This document shows positions 32,076 to 42,352 of a stretch of 64,000 nucleotides of DNA, one piece after another. The number at the start of each line of letters is the position of its first letter. Position 1 is the first letter of the stretch. The position numbers and the translations under genes were made by a program. The DNA lies in NCBI GenBank assembly GCA_013373545.1, contig JABXHQ010000103.1, positions 27,964 to 91,963 of the forward strand, in the 5' to 3' direction. The notes under the pieces are model-generated. The model was not told the origin of the DNA and made no database searches. It saw only the letters and a program-made list of their open reading frames with translations. This DNA is from Gammaproteobacteria bacterium. Lineage in GTDB: Bacteria; Pseudomonadota; Gammaproteobacteria; Enterobacterales; Kangiellaceae.

Positions 32076-33455
32076 TTAGCACTCGATTATGTTCACAGCA
32101 AGCCCGCCGCGGGCTGTTTCTTTATATTTTGTCTTCATATCAGCACCGGTTTCGCGCATGGTTTTAATGACTTTATCAAGGGAAACCTTGTGACTGCCAT
32201 CGCCGCGCAAAGCTAATCGTGCGGCATTAATGGCCTTAATTGCGCCCATTGCATTGCGCTCAATGCAAGGCACTTGAACCAAGCCTCCGACAGGATCGCA
32301 AGTGAGGCCCAAGTTGTGTTCCATACCAATTTCAGCTGCGTTTTCTACTTGTGCCGGTGTACCACCCATGACTTCGGTTAATGCGGCGGCGGCCATTGAG
32401 CAAGCAACGCCCACTTCACCTTGGCAGCCAACTTCGGCGCCTGAAATAGAGGCGTTTTCTTTGTATAAAATACCGACCGCGGCGGCGGTTAATAGAAAGC
32501 GCACGATAGCATCATCGTCTGGCGTGCCTTTACAGTGGTGTTGAGTAAAATAAAACAGTACTGCGGGAATAATACCTGCCGCTCCATTAGTGGGTGCGGT
32601 GACGACGCGGCCGCCGGCGGCATTTTCTTCATTAACGGCTAAGGCATATAAATTCACCCAATCCATAACCGACAATTCATCGGTTTGATTTTGTGAAGCT
32701 TTGAGTTTGCGAAATAATGATGGTGCTCGGCGTTTTACTTTTAGTCCACCCGGTAGGATACCTTCCCGCTCGCATCCGCGCTTGACACAACTACGCATGG
32801 CTTCCCAAATAGTGAGCAATCGTGCTCGCACGTCGCTTTCACTGCGCCAAGACAACTCATTTTTTAACATCAAACTGGAAATATCCAAACCGTGTTCGGC
32901 TGATAGTTCCAGTAACTCAGCAGCTGAGCTAAATGGGTAAGCCACTTTGGTCGAGTCTTCGACAATGGGATCATCAGCAGAGACATCGTCATTCACCACA
33001 AAGCCGCCGCCCACCGAATAATAGGTGGCCGTTTTGATGAGTTCATCGTTTTGGTTAAATGCGTGAAACTTCATGCCATTGGCATGTTTCGGTAACACAT
33101 CGCGGCGATGAAAAATTAAGTCTTTCTTTTCGTTATAGCTAATCGAATGTTCGCCCGCCAGAAGCAAGCTTTTTTGTTCTCGGATAGCCTCCATTCGGTC
33201 CGGAACCATGTCCGGATCGAGTGCTGCAGGACGATTACCTTCGAGTCCCATTAACACTGCGACATCGCTGCCGTGTCCTTTTCCGGTTTGGCCCAAGGAG
33301 CCGTAGAGTTCAGACTTGATTCGTGTGATCTGATTAAGTTGTCCTTTCTTTTTAAGTTCTTCAACAAATCGCCGAGCGGCGCGCATTGGACCTACGGTAT
33401 GCGAGCTTGATGGACCAATACCGATGGTAAATATTTCAAAAGTACTTATGGACAC
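32076..33455 (-). CDS. sdaA: L-serine ammonia-lyase (iron-sulfur type)
   Basis: 459 residues, single-chain L-serine dehydratase. The beta domain opens [22 protein letters not shown]. The alpha domain has [4Fe-4S] cysteines in [36 protein letters not shown] and further on. It deaminates L-serine to pyruvate and ammonia. Gene order sdaA-nudL-pabB on one strand is also that of E. coli. Confidence 0.95.
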   Translation of the reverse strand: MSISTFEIFTIGIGPSSSHTVGPMRAARRFVEELKKKGQLNQITRIKSELYGSLGQTGKGHGSDVAVLMGLEGNRPAALDPDMVPDRMEAIREQKSLLLAGEHSISYNEKKDLIFHRRDVLPKHANGMKFHAFNQNDELIKTATYYSVGGGFVVNDDVSADDPIVEDSTKVAYPFSSAAELLELSAEHGLDISSLMLKNELSWRSESDVRARLLTIWEAMRSCVKRGCEREGILPGGLKVKRRAPSLFRKLKASQNQTDELSVMDWVNLYALAVNEENAAGGRVVTAPTNGAAGIIPAVLFYFTQHHCKGTPDDDAIVRFLLTAAAVGILYKENASISGAEVGCQGEVGVACSMAAAALTEVMGGTPAQVENAAEIGMEHNLGLTCDPVGGLVQVPCIERNAMGAIKAINAARLALRGDGSHKVSLDKVIKTMRETGADMKTKYKETARGGLAVNIIEC

Positions 33456-33547
33456 TTAATTTCACCTGATAAACGTTTGCGGTTGTGTTCGAATTGAGAG
33501 CGCATTGTAATATCGCTGCGACGATGAAACCACTGTCTCTTATGCCG

Positions 33548-34177
33548 CTAAGCAGTGGTCGAATGTGTATAAGGTGCCAAACACTTAGATAGCTCGACTA
33601 AAATACGTGCGGTAGCGCCCCAGATATTGTAGTCGTGATAGCGAATCGAGTAGTAGTAACGTTTTTCGCCTTGGAACATAGCGCTTTGCAAAGAGTGGTT
33701 GGCTGGATTAACGATAAAACTTAACGGCACTTCAAAAGCCTCCGCAACCTCGCCTTGGTCCAAGGTTAAACTGTAGTCGTGGTCAACCAAGCCGACGAAC
33801 GGCGTCATTAAATAATTAGTGATGGTAGTGTGCTCGGGTAACTGACCGAGGATTTGAATTTTGGATGGTTTGATCCCGACTTCTTCGTAGGTTTCTCGTA
33901 ATGCGGTAAAGGCCAAGTCTCGGTCGTACTCTTCATGACGACCTCCAGGGAAACTAATTTGTCCTGGATGGTGTTTCAGGTGATGTGCACGTCGGGTCAA
34001 CAATAAATGGTAACCATAATGTTGTCCGACTTGGCGCTGAATAAGTGGTACCAAAACGCCTGCTGGAGTCAATCCCTCAATGGAAGTCTCGTTGGCAACA
34101 TCGGCCGTAGGAGGCTTAGGGCTTTGTAACGCCTGCTGTAATTTTTCAGGAGTTAGTTGCATTCGCTTGCTCATCAA
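33548..34177 (-). CDS. nudL: CoA-pyrophosphohydrolase-like Nudix hydrolase NudL
   Basis: 209 residues. The Nudix box reads G-GRHEE-YDRDLAFTALRETYEEVGI (near residues 82-105), and the NuCoA-type LTRRAHHLKHHPGQISFPGG precedes it. The protein probably cleaves CoA or a related nucleotide diphosphate. It overlaps the pabB end by 32 bases if the first ATG is used; ATG 34162 (MQLTPEKL) is an alternative. Confidence 0.88.
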   Translation of the reverse strand: MMSKRMQLTPEKLQQALQSPKPPTADVANETSIEGLTPAGVLVPLIQRQVGQHYGYHLLLTRRAHHLKHHPGQISFPGGRHEEYDRDLAFTALRETYEEVGIKPSKIQILGQLPEHTTITNYLMTPFVGLVDHDYSLTLDQGEVAEAFEVPLSFIVNPANHSLQSAMFQGEKRYYYSIRYHDYNIWGATARILVELSKCLAPYTHSTTA

Positions 34178-35588
34178 ACGTGGAGTTAAGTTTACTCAGA
34201 GGATCCAGTATTTTGCTGAGTTTAGCAAAGGTTTCTTGATATTCTAACTCGCACTGCGAATCGGCCACCAGACCACCACCGGCCCAAGTATAGATAGTAT
34301 TTTGATCGGTGATTAATGTTCGAATCATAATGTTGCTGTCCATTGATCCATCAAAGCCAAGATAAACCATTGAGCCGCAATAAAAATGTCGCCGATGAGG
34401 CTCTAGTTCTTCAATGATTTCCATTGCTCTAACTTTCGGTGCCCCGGTAATTGAGCCTCCTGGAAACGATTGGTACAGAACATCAAATGCACTGAAGCCG
34501 TCTGCGATGGTTGCTTCGACGGTCGAGATAAGGTGGTGCACCGAGGGGAAACTATAGAGCCCAAATAACTCGGTAACTTTAACGCTGCCTGGTGCCGCGG
34601 TTTTACTTAAATCGTTGCGCAATAGATCCACTATCATTAAGTTTTCCGCTTGGTCTTTTTCACTATTAATCAACAGCTGCTTGTTAAGTTCGTCTTGTTG
34701 CGGATCGTCGCTACGCGGTTGCGTCCCTTTAATGGGTTGAGTGATGGCGTGATTGTCGGCAACTGCTATAAATCTTTCTGGGGATAGTGACAGAATTTGT
34801 GTGTCACCGAGATTGAAATAGGCTGAGAATGGACCTTGATTCTGCTGTGCGAGGTACTGAAATGCTTGCCATGGATGACCGGCGTAATGGGCTTTAAAGC
34901 GTTGAGCTAAATTTATTTGATAACAGTCACCGGAGTGGATGTAGGCTTGCACTTGAGAAAATTTTTCACGGTAACTGTCTTGGTCCATATTGCTCATCCA
35001 AGATGAGGTTAAATGAAAAGGTGCCCACTGAGAAACTCTGTTGGCTGCGGTGTATTCATTAATCCGCTGCAAAATAGCTGCTGCCGTATTTGCGCGTTGA
35101 TAGTTGTCATATAAAGTGACTTGCTGCTGCTGGTGGTCAATTTTAATCGGGCAAAAATACAGCCCAAGACAGAGATCATTGAGTTCTAGTTCGGTCGCTG
35201 CCTGCTCGGGCAAGCGCTCTATTTGTCGGCCGAAGTCGTAAGCCATGGCGCCCGCAATGCCACCTGTAAATCCACTAGCCTTTGGCGTCATCGACTGGTA
35301 GTTAACTAACCATTGGTTAATTAGTGATGCCACGTTGGGTACGGTTTCCTCACGCATTAATCGGGCCACGCTCAACGAAGCGGGATCGAAATGGAGCACG
35401 CGGTGATCGGGGCCATCACTGTGTAGCTTTGAGGTGACCACCTGTTCCGGGGCAATTAATATCCAGTCAACATAGTGTCCCGAAGCTTGGCTACTATGCA
35501 GAAGAAGCGAGTAGGGCTGATCGACAAACGCGTTAAAATAGTAATCCGCAGTTTTCTGATCAATGTAGGGCAGTTGGTGTGTTGGCAT
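34146..35588 (-). CDS. pabB: Aminodeoxychorismate synthase component I
   Basis: 480 residues of the chorismate-binding family. PIKGT (with the lysine that separates PabB from the PIAGT of anthranilate synthase), NLMIVDLLRNDLS, SFPGGSITGAPKVRAMEIIEELE and YCGSMVYL are present. With PabA it makes aminodeoxychorismate for folate synthesis. The N-terminal half has the usual weakly conserved tryptophan-pocket domain. Confidence 0.94.
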   Translation of the reverse strand: MPTHQLPYIDQKTADYYFNAFVDQPYSLLLHSSQASGHYVDWILIAPEQVVTSKLHSDGPDHRVLHFDPASLSVARLMREETVPNVASLINQWLVNYQSMTPKASGFTGGIAGAMAYDFGRQIERLPEQAATELELNDLCLGLYFCPIKIDHQQQQVTLYDNYQRANTAAAILQRINEYTAANRVSQWAPFHLTSSWMSNMDQDSYREKFSQVQAYIHSGDCYQINLAQRFKAHYAGHPWQAFQYLAQQNQGPFSAYFNLGDTQILSLSPERFIAVADNHAITQPIKGTQPRSDDPQQDELNKQLLINSEKDQAENLMIVDLLRNDLSKTAAPGSVKVTELFGLYSFPSVHHLISTVEATIADGFSAFDVLYQSFPGGSITGAPKVRAMEIIEELEPHRRHFYCGSMVYLGFDGSMDSNIMIRTLITDQNTIYTWAGGGLVADSQCELEYQETFAKLSKILDPLSKLNSTFDEQANATNS

Positions 35589-35679
35589 GTTTTATTAATT
35601 TTGGTTAGTGAATAACCAGTTCAGCTGTGAATTTATCGAGTTTTCACTAACTGAGCTGCGTGTTCGCTTGTGGTTCGGG

Positions 35680-35685
35680 TATAAT
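35680..35685 (+). promoter_or_regulatory. Candidate -10 box for the fumarase gene
   Basis: A perfect TATAAT about 100 bases before the fumarase start. The -35 region is poor. A TGATTT-C-AAATCA palindrome (about 35694-35706) follows and could be an operator. Confidence 0.4.
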
Positions 35686-35783
35686 ACCAAAGTTTGATTT
35701 CAAATCATTGAATAGCCAATATAAATATTGTAAGGTTGTGCAGCGCAATATCTGTCGCAACTTCCCAATTGCCGGAGGACCAC

Positions 35784-37301
35784 ATGGCGGTGATCAAAAA
35801 AGCCGACTTTATTGAGAGCGTTGAGAACGCACTTCAGTTTATTTCTTATTATCATCCCAAAGACTTTGTCGATGCGATGCACGAAGCCTATGAGAAAGAG
35901 CAAAATCCGGGCGCAAAAGATGCTATCGCACAAATCTTAATCAACTCGCGAATGTCGGCACAAGGTCATCGACCGGTTTGTCAAGACACTGGCATTGTCA
36001 CTGTGTTTGTAAAGATTGGTATGCAAGTACAGTGGGACAGCGACTTAACGGTACAGCAGATGGTGGATGAAGGTGTTCGCCGAGCGTATGCGAATCCGGA
36101 TAATCCGCTACGTGCTTCAGTGGTCGAAAATCCTGTGGGGCCACGCAAGAACACCCGCGATAATACTCCTGCAGTGGTACACATCGACATGATACCGGGT
36201 AACCAAGTGCACGTGGATGTTGCCGCAAAAGGCGGCGGTTCTGAGAATAAATCTAAGTTCGTAATGCTAAACCCGAATGACTCTATTGTTGACTGGGTAC
36301 TCGAAACCGTTCCCAAGATGGGAGCCGGGTGGTGTCCACCGGGGATGCTCGGAATTGGCATCGGTGGCACTGCAGAAAAAGCAATGGTCATGGCAAAAGA
36401 GTCCTTAATGGATGCCATCGATATTCATGAGTTACAGCAGCGTGGAGCGCAAAATTCGGTCGAAGCGTTACGCTTAGAAATATTTGAAGGTGTTAACAAG
36501 CTTGGTATTGGTGCACAAGGGCTGGGCGGGCTAACAACCGTATTGGATATTAAAATTAAAGATTGCCCAACGCATGCGGCGTCGTTGCCGGTGGCGATGA
36601 TTCCTAACTGTGCCGCGACTCGACATGTTCATTTTACGCTTGATGGTTCGGGGCCTGCTGAATTAACTGAGCCTAAACTTAGCGATTGGCCGGAAGTGAC
36701 TTGGGAAGTCGGTGATAAAGTAAAGCGTGTGGATCTTGCAAACGTTACGCGCGAAGAGATGGCCAGCTGGCAGCCGGGTGAAACCTTGTTACTGAATGGC
36801 AAAATTTTAACCGGGCGCGACGCGGCTCATAAGAAAATTCAAGAGTTGTTTGAAAGCGGAGAGGGCCTCCCGGAAGGTGTCGATTTCAAAGGTAAATTTA
36901 TCTATTACGTCGGCCCCGTGGATGCCGTTGGAGATGAAGTCGTGGGGCCCGCCGGTCCAACTACTTCAACGCGAATGGATAAGTACGTTGAAATGATGCT
37001 CGCTAAAACCGGGTTAATGGGCATGATTGGTAAAGCGGAACGTGGTGATGTTGCCATCGAGTCAATTAAAAAGCACCAAGCCACTTATTTAATGGCGGTC
37101 GGTGGTGCTGCGTACTTGGTCTCGAAAGCAATCAAAAAGTCACGCGTGGTTGCGTTTGAAGAGCTCGGTATGGAAGCTATATACGAGTTTGAAGTAGAAG
37201 ATATGCCAGTAACGGTTGCCGTTGATTGCAACGGTGAATCGGTACATAAAACCGGCCCAGCGGTTTGGAAAGTCAAATTAGAAGAGATGACCACTGATTA
37301 G
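35784..37301 (+). CDS. fumA: Fumarate hydratase, class I
   Basis: 505 residues from ATG 35784, with GGAGG 5 bases upstream; a GTG 48 bases earlier is rejected. Iron-sulfur cysteines are in RPVCQDTGI, in GAGWCPPGMLGIGIGGTAE and in MIPNCAATRHVHF. The C-terminal beta domain has VGPAGPTTSTRMDKY and LMGMIGKAERG. It interconverts fumarate and malate with an oxygen-sensitive [4Fe-4S] cluster. It lies 104 bases before prpB on the same strand, so fumarate from the succinate made by PrpB would feed into it. Confidence 0.93.
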   Translation: MAVIKKADFIESVENALQFISYYHPKDFVDAMHEAYEKEQNPGAKDAIAQILINSRMSAQGHRPVCQDTGIVTVFVKIGMQVQWDSDLTVQQMVDEGVRRAYANPDNPLRASVVENPVGPRKNTRDNTPAVVHIDMIPGNQVHVDVAAKGGGSENKSKFVMLNPNDSIVDWVLETVPKMGAGWCPPGMLGIGIGGTAEKAMVMAKESLMDAIDIHELQQRGAQNSVEALRLEIFEGVNKLGIGAQGLGGLTTVLDIKIKDCPTHAASLPVAMIPNCAATRHVHFTLDGSGPAELTEPKLSDWPEVTWEVGDKVKRVDLANVTREEMASWQPGETLLLNGKILTGRDAAHKKIQELFESGEGLPEGVDFKGKFIYYVGPVDAVGDEVVGPAGPTTSTRMDKYVEMMLAKTGLMGMIGKAERGDVAIESIKKHQATYLMAVGGAAYLVSKAIKKSRVVAFEELGMEAIYEFEVEDMPVTVAVDCNGESVHKTGPAVWKVKLEEMTTD

Positions 37302-37405
37302 TGGTCGCTACTTTAACTAATAATAATGATAAAGGTGCAATGTTTTCGGGTTTGCTTGATAAACCGCATTGCTGACACTCACCGAAAATCTATAAAGAGA
37401 ACTGT

Positions 37406-38296
37406 ATGACTACAACACAAAGTCCAGGTGCAAAATTTCGTGAAGCGGTTGCGAGCAACCAACCGCTGCAAGTTGTTGGGACCATCAATGCCTATACGGC
37501 ACATATGGCGAAAAGAGTCGGTCACCAAGCGATTTATTTATCCGGTGGCGGAGTTGCCGCTAACTCCTTAGGTATGCCTGACTTAGGCATCAGTTCTTTA
37601 GAAGATGTGTTAATTGATGTGCGGCGTATCACCGATGTTTGTGATCTTCCATTGTTGGTTGATGCCGACACCGGCTGGGGTGGTGCTTTCAATATTGCTC
37701 GTACGGTTAAGTCACTTATTAAAGCGGGTGCCGCGGGTTGCCACATTGAAGACCAAGTGGCTGCAAAACGTTGCGGACACCGACCGGGTAAAGAAATTGT
37801 ATCGAAAGCTGAAATGATCGATCGTGTTAAGGCCGCAGTTGATGCTAAGACGGATGACCAATTTGTAGTAATGGCCCGTACCGATGCGTTGGCGGTTGAA
37901 GGGATGGAAAGTGCAATTGAACGTGCTTTAGCTTGTGTTGAAGCAGGTGCCGATATGATTTTCCCAGAGGCTATTAATACCCTTGAGCAATACAAAATTT
38001 TCAAAGAAGCGGTGCAGGTACCGATTTTAGCCAACATCACAGAGTTCGGTAAAACGCCTTTGTTTTCCACGCCTGAATTAGGTGAAGTTGGGGTTGATAT
38101 AGTGCTCTATTGCTGTGGCGCATACCGTGCCATGAACAAAGGTGCTTTAAGCGTATATCAAGCACTCAAGCAAGATGGGCATCAACGCAATGTGGTTGAC
38201 ATTATGCAAACCCGTGATGAATTGTACGATTATTTAAATTACCACAGTTATGAGCAGAAATTAGACTCGCTGTTCGCAGAAAATAAGGAGAAATAA
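37406..38296 (+). CDS. prpB: 2-Methylisocitrate lyase PrpB
   Basis: 296 residues, a phosphoenolpyruvate-mutase-type TIM barrel. The active-site loop [10 protein letters not shown] carries the catalytic cysteine. [33 protein letters not shown] and [13 protein letters not shown] are family signatures. It splits 2-methylisocitrate to pyruvate and succinate. It precedes prpC by 1 base. Confidence 0.95.
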   Translation: MTTTQSPGAKFREAVASNQPLQVVGTINAYTAHMAKRVGHQAIYLSGGGVAANSLGMPDLGISSLEDVLIDVRRITDVCDLPLLVDADTGWGGAFNIARTVKSLIKAGAAGCHIEDQVAAKRCGHRPGKEIVSKAEMIDRVKAAVDAKTDDQFVVMARTDALAVEGMESAIERALACVEAGADMIFPEAINTLEQYKIFKEAVQVPILANITEFGKTPLFSTPELGEVGVDIVLYCCGAYRAMNKGALSVYQALKQDGHQRNVVDIMQTRDELYDYLNYHSYEQKLDSLFAENKEK

Positions 38297-38297
38297 T

Positions 38298-39443
38298 ATG
38301 GCGGAACAGGTTTTACCAAAAGCAAAGAAATCAGTAGCACTGTCTGGTATTGCAGCGGGAAACACGGCACTTTGTACCGTTGGCCGAACCGGAAATGATT
38401 TGGCCTATCGTGGTTATGACATTTTAGACTTCGCAGAAAAAGCTGAGTTCGAAGAAATTGCTTACTTATTAATTCATGGCCAGTTGCCCACCGTTGCTGA
38501 GCTAAAAAATTATAAGCGGAAATTAAAGTCACTACGTGGATTACCACTAGCGGTTCAAGAGGCGCTTGAGTGTATTCCTGCTGCGGCACATCCAATGGAT
38601 GTATTGCGTACGGGTTGTTCTGTATTAGGAACGGTGTTACCGGAAAAAGACGATCATAACCCGTCAGATGCGCGTGATATTGCGGACCGCTTGATGGCTT
38701 CATTTGGTTCAATGCTACTGTATTGGTACCACTTTAGTCATAATGGCAAGCGTATTGATGTTGAGACCGATGACGATTCTATTGGTGCTCACTTCTTACA
38801 CTTACTGCATGGTGAAGCGCCAAGCGAGTCGTGGGAAAAGGCAATGCACATCTCGCTAATCTTATACGCCGAGCATGAGTTTAATGCCTCAACCTTTACC
38901 AGCCGAGTGATTGCCGGAACGAATTCCGATATGTACTCTGCAGTTTGTGGTGCAATTGGTGCGTTACGTGGTCCGAAACATGGTGGCGCCAATGAAGTTG
39001 CCTTGGAGATTCAAAAACGTTACAGCAGTCCAGATGAAGCTGAAGCTGATATTAAAGAGCGTATGGCGCGCAAAGAGATTGTAATTGGTTTTGGACATCC
39101 GGTTTATACGGTTTCTGATCCAAGAAATGAAGTGATTAAACGTGTCGCTCATTCATTGTCGGAAGAGCAAGGTGATATGAATTTATACAATATTGCTGAG
39201 CGTCTTGAAACCGTCATGTGGGATGAGAAAAAAATGTTTCCTAACTTAGACTGGTTCTCAGCTGTTTCTTATCATCAGATGGGAATTCCAACAGCCATGT
39301 TTACGCCTATCTTCGTCATGTCGCGAATTACCGGTTGGGCAGCTCATATTATGGAGCAGCGAGTTGACGGGAAAATAATTCGTCCAAGCGCCAACTACAC
39401 TGGCCCTGAAGATCTAGAGTGGGTTGATATATCAAAGCGTTAA
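38298..39443 (+). CDS. prpC: 2-Methylcitrate synthase PrpC
   Basis: 381 residues of the citrate synthase family. Catalytic histidines lie in [12 protein letters not shown] and GFGHPVY, with the [12 protein letters not shown] loop between them. Position directly after prpB and the start [26 protein letters not shown] point to PrpC rather than GltA. It condenses propionyl-CoA with oxaloacetate. AAGGAG precedes the start codon. Confidence 0.93.
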   Translation: MAEQVLPKAKKSVALSGIAAGNTALCTVGRTGNDLAYRGYDILDFAEKAEFEEIAYLLIHGQLPTVAELKNYKRKLKSLRGLPLAVQEALECIPAAAHPMDVLRTGCSVLGTVLPEKDDHNPSDARDIADRLMASFGSMLLYWYHFSHNGKRIDVETDDDSIGAHFLHLLHGEAPSESWEKAMHISLILYAEHEFNASTFTSRVIAGTNSDMYSAVCGAIGALRGPKHGGANEVALEIQKRYSSPDEAEADIKERMARKEIVIGFGHPVYTVSDPRNEVIKRVAHSLSEEQGDMNLYNIAERLETVMWDEKKMFPNLDWFSAVSYHQMGIPTAMFTPIFVMSRITGWAAHIMEQRVDGKIIRPSANYTGPEDLEWVDISKR

Positions 39444-39452
39444 TTGCGCATT

Positions 39453-39483
39453 AAAAAAAGCGGCCAAGGGTCGCTTTTTTTTT
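39453..39483 (+). terminator. Rho-independent terminator after prpC
   Basis: GCGGCC (39460-39465) pairs with GGTCGC (39469-39474), with one G-U pair, extended by A/T pairing and followed by a run of nine T. Confidence 0.88.
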
Positions 39484-39508
39484 ACTTAATTTATTTCGCG
39501 TCAAAAAG

Positions 39509-39522
39509 CTGATCTCGATCAG
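39509..39522 (+). promoter_or_regulatory. FNR/Anr-type box 1 of ompW promoter
   Basis: CTGATCTCGATCAG contains the exact FNR core TGAT-N4-ATCA. Its centre is 50 bases upstream of the centre of box 2, and the two boxes lie in the two arms of a longer inverted repeat. Confidence 0.65.
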
Positions 39523-39558
39523 TGTTTTTTTGCCTGCTGGTACCGTTTGAGTTGAATA

Positions 39559-39572
39559 CTGATCGAGATCAG
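39559..39572 (+). promoter_or_regulatory. FNR/Anr-type box 2 of ompW promoter
   Basis: CTGATCGAGATCAG has the exact TGAT-N4-ATCA core. It is centred about 41 bases before the start point expected from the -10 box TATCAT (39594-39599), the position of a class II activator site. Confidence 0.7.
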
Positions 39573-39639
39573 CTTTTGATTTGACTATCGGATTATCATT
39601 GCAATCGCTTAATTAATATAGCTTATTAGGAGATTAGTA

Positions 39640-40287
39640 ATGAAAAATATTTTGGTCGCTTGGTTGCTCGCGTTTGTTGCAATGGCAAATGTATCGGCTG
39701 ACAGTGACACGCGTGATTGGACATTACGCTTAGGGGCTGCCAATGTAAATCCAAATGAATCCAGTTCTGCAGTATTAGGAAATGATGGCGTAGCGGTAGA
39801 TGACGCTTGGGGATTGGGAATTAGTTTTGATTTGGTTTTGGCTGAACGTTGGGGGTTGGAAATTTTAGCCGCCACACCTTTTACCCATACATTGTCGGGT
39901 ACCGGTTCATTAAGTGGTTTGGAAATCGGTAAAGTTAAACATTTGCCGCCAACCTTTAGCGCTCTTTATTACTTAAATGACGAGCAAACATGGCATGTTG
40001 GACTAGGTATTAACTACACCACGTTTCTAAAAGATGAAGCGAGTGACGCATTAGTGCAAACACTGATGGTTGGTTCTGCCGATTTGGAACTCGATGATTC
40101 AGTTGGTTATTCAGTAAAGGTGGGTTTTGATTATCCAATTAATGACGCATGGTCATTCAACGGTAATTTGTATTACATGAATATTGAAACCACCGCCGAT
40201 ATTATTTTAGATGGCGCCTATTTTGGTTCAGTGGATGTTGACATTAATCCTTACGTTGTCATGCTCGGAGTCAGTACAAAATTCTAA
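39640..40287 (+). CDS. ompW: OmpW family outer-membrane protein
   Basis: 215 residues: a signal peptide (MKNILVAWLLAFVAMANVSA), then an eight-strand beta-barrel pattern with DWTLRLGAANVNP, KVKHLPPTFSALYYLN and a terminal phenylalanine as assembly signal. OmpW barrels admit small hydrophobic compounds. AGGAG lies 7 bases before the ATG. The promoter has two FNR-type boxes; E. coli ompW and Pseudomonas oprG are known to be under FNR/Anr control. Confidence 0.93.
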   Translation: MKNILVAWLLAFVAMANVSADSDTRDWTLRLGAANVNPNESSSAVLGNDGVAVDDAWGLGISFDLVLAERWGLEILAATPFTHTLSGTGSLSGLEIGKVKHLPPTFSALYYLNDEQTWHVGLGINYTTFLKDEASDALVQTLMVGSADLELDDSVGYSVKVGFDYPINDAWSFNGNLYYMNIETTADIILDGAYFGSVDVDINPYVVMLGVSTKF

Positions 40288-40309
40288 ACAAAGTTGCAGG
40301 CCATTGAAG

Positions 40310-41020
40310 CTATTCGGCTTCAATGGCGGCAACCCAAATACACTGTTCGGTAAATTTAAACTTTATATTAAAATCGTATAGTTTGACACCATAAAGCCTA
40401 TCTTCATTTTGACCTCGCCGATATCCTGGCCGCGGATCTTGCAGTAACACTTCTTCAATTGACCGCTTTAAATTGGGTAGGGATGTACTCAACTTTGCTA
40501 TAACGGTTTCACTTTGAGGTGAAAAGCTAACGGTTTTTTCAAGACCGCTAGGCTGGGGAGCATACCCTACACTGGCGTTGTCAGCCGTATCGGCGTAGGG
40601 TAAATAAGGTTTAATATCGATAACAGGAGTGCCATCAACAAAATCACCACCTTTGATTTTAATACTGACTTGTCCCGCTTGTTCGCGGATAGATAAGCAT
40701 TCGACCAAACTTAAACCAATTGGATTCGGGCGATGGGTACTGCGCGAAGCCAGCACACCCACTTTCTTATTACCACCTAGACGCGGCGGACGAACCAACG
40801 GTTGCCATGAACGCGCAGCGGTTTGGTGAAAATAAAACATTACCCAAAGGTGTGAAAACTCGTCGAGTGCGCGAACGCTGTCGATACTATTCATGGCACC
40901 GCAGAGATGAATTTCTGACTCAATCGTAGTCACCAGGTTTGGTTGTCGAGGTATCGCAAACTTCTCTTTATACGGCGACTGAATGACGCCAATAGCTTGC
41001 ACCATAAATAAGTCTTTCAT
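40310..41020 (-). CDS. trmO: tRNA t6A37 methyltransferase TrmO (TsaA)
   Basis: 236 residues. The N-terminal beta-barrel domain is clear: AIGVIQSPYKEKFAIPRQP, LDEFSHLWVMFYFH, GVLASRSTHRPNPIGLSLVECL and GGDFVDGTPVIDIKPYLPYAD. The C-terminal domain has DPRPGYRRG. It adds a methyl group to the t6A base at tRNA position 37 using S-adenosylmethionine. ATG at residue 6 is an alternative start. Confidence 0.93.
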   Translation of the reverse strand: MKDLFMVQAIGVIQSPYKEKFAIPRQPNLVTTIESEIHLCGAMNSIDSVRALDEFSHLWVMFYFHQTAARSWQPLVRPPRLGGNKKVGVLASRSTHRPNPIGLSLVECLSIREQAGQVSIKIKGGDFVDGTPVIDIKPYLPYADTADNASVGYAPQPSGLEKTVSFSPQSETVIAKLSTSLPNLKRSIEEVLLQDPRPGYRRGQNEDRLYGVKLYDFNIKFKFTEQCIWVAAIEAE

Positions 41021-41039
41021 TAACTCGCTGTGCCTAATC

Positions 41040-41618
41040 TCATTGCTTATCGAAGACTAAATTAAAAGTAACCGGAACAACGGCATCAATGGAACCTAAT
41101 TTGGCTAGTTGTTGTAATTTCAATATCCCAGCGATTAGGTTGAAGTCATTGGCTTGTACTAATACTGGCTCAAGTGTACTTACGGTAAGCATATTGGCAG
41201 CAAGCTTGTGCACCCGAACTTTAATACTTAAGGACTTCTCTACACCTTTTAAAGCGACGGTAGCTTTTGATTCAAAATCTTTCATCTCTCCGACTTTTAA
41301 ATCATTTAACAATTGGCTGTTAAGTTGACTGGAAATGGTGGCATAGCGAAACTGCGCAACATCAAATAAATGTTCTTTCATGCGTTGGTCTCGAATCTCA
41401 ATGCCGCTATCGACGCTGCTTAAATCAATACTGATTGCTACGTCTTGATTATTCGTGACCTTGCCAGTAATCACATTAAAATGATGATTCTCAGCGATGG
41501 TAGCGTTCTTGACCGAGGTAAAGGTCAAGTGTGAATCTTCTGCGCGCAATTGCCAATTTTCCGCAAGCGCCGAAACAGAGCATAACAACAAGCCGCAGCA
41601 ATAAATAATGGTGCGCAT
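41040..41618 (-). CDS. YceI family periplasmic protein
   Basis: 192 residues from ATG 41618, preceded by GGGAG 6 bases upstream. A signal peptide (MRTIIYCCGLLLCSVSALA) leads a lipocalin-like YceI domain: WQLRAEDSHLTFTSVKNATIAE, VDSGIEIRDQRMKEHLFDVAQF, EPVLVQANDFNLIAGILKLQ. YceI proteins bind isoprenoid or other lipids in the periplasm; the ligand here is unknown. An upstream start (41666) would precede the signal with 16 residues. Confidence 0.88.
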   Translation of the reverse strand: MRTIIYCCGLLLCSVSALAENWQLRAEDSHLTFTSVKNATIAENHHFNVITGKVTNNQDVAISIDLSSVDSGIEIRDQRMKEHLFDVAQFRYATISSQLNSQLLNDLKVGEMKDFESKATVALKGVEKSLSIKVRVHKLAANMLTVSTLEPVLVQANDFNLIAGILKLQQLAKLGSIDAVVPVTFNLVFDKQ

Positions 41619-41695
41619 ATCAATCTCCCAAATTGAGTTGAATATCAGGTAAAATTTATCAAGCAAAACGTTACCACCGTTAGGGAGTTTGGTAA

Positions 41696-42352
41696 ATGTC
41701 CAAAATTGTTCAGCTTGATCAAATCTTATGTTTTGGTGACAGCTTTACCGCCGGAGAAGGTGATGATTGTTGCGGCGGATGGGTTGCGCGATTACGCAGT
41801 GAACGAATGCGTTCGCTATACGCAGCGACCGCTGATGATTTGCCGCAACTCCGAGTGCGTCAGCAAGTGTATGAGCTCGGGGTTGGCGGTGAAACTGTTG
41901 ATGGTTTAGTGTTACGAATGGCCCGTGAATATCAAGCGCGCGCGCACCAAAGGGCACGGCGCTGGGTATTGTTACAATATGGCAGTAACGATGTCATCAA
42001 GGTAAAACAAAAGAATCGGGTGCCATTGGCGATTTTCTTGCGCAAGATGACCCAAGCAATCGACTTTTTTCGACAGCAAGGCTGTCGCGTGGCGGTTATG
42101 TCGATTTGGCCTGTGATCGAGCGCTTCGATGGTTGCTGTGATGAAGCAGGTTGGTTACGACATAATGCGGATATTGATAGTTATAACCAGGCATTGGCAG
42201 AGCTTTGTCTGGAGCAGCAAGTGACTTGGCTAAGGCTTGCTTTCGATGGCCATCGAGACCAAGCGCACTGGGCGCCAGATGGCGTTCATCCCAGTGCCCA
42301 AGGACATGATTTTATTGCACTGCACGCAAAGGCTTGGTTAGCGCAAAATTGA
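41696..42352 (+). CDS. SGNH/GDSL hydrolase
   Basis: 218 residues with the four SGNH blocks: GDSFTAGEG (Ser), GVGGETVDGL (Gly), QYGSNDV (Asn) and APDGVHPSAQGH (Asp/His). There is no signal peptide, so it is probably cytoplasmic. It is an esterase or lysophospholipase of unknown substrate. GGGAG lies upstream; divergent from yceI. Confidence 0.88.
   Translation: MSKIVQLDQILCFGDSFTAGEGDDCCGGWVARLRSERMRSLYAATADDLPQLRVRQQVYELGVGGETVDGLVLRMAREYQARAHQRARRWVLLQYGSNDVIKVKQKNRVPLAIFLRKMTQAIDFFRQQGCRVAVMSIWPVIERFDGCCDEAGWLRHNADIDSYNQALAELCLEQQVTWLRLAFDGHRDQAHWAPDGVHPSAQGHDFIALHAKAWLAQN

Noticed and set aside
35693..35706. TGATTT-C-AAATCA palindrome before the fumarase gene as an FNR site
   Set aside because: The half-sites TGAT and ATCA are 5 bases apart rather than the 4 needed for FNR.
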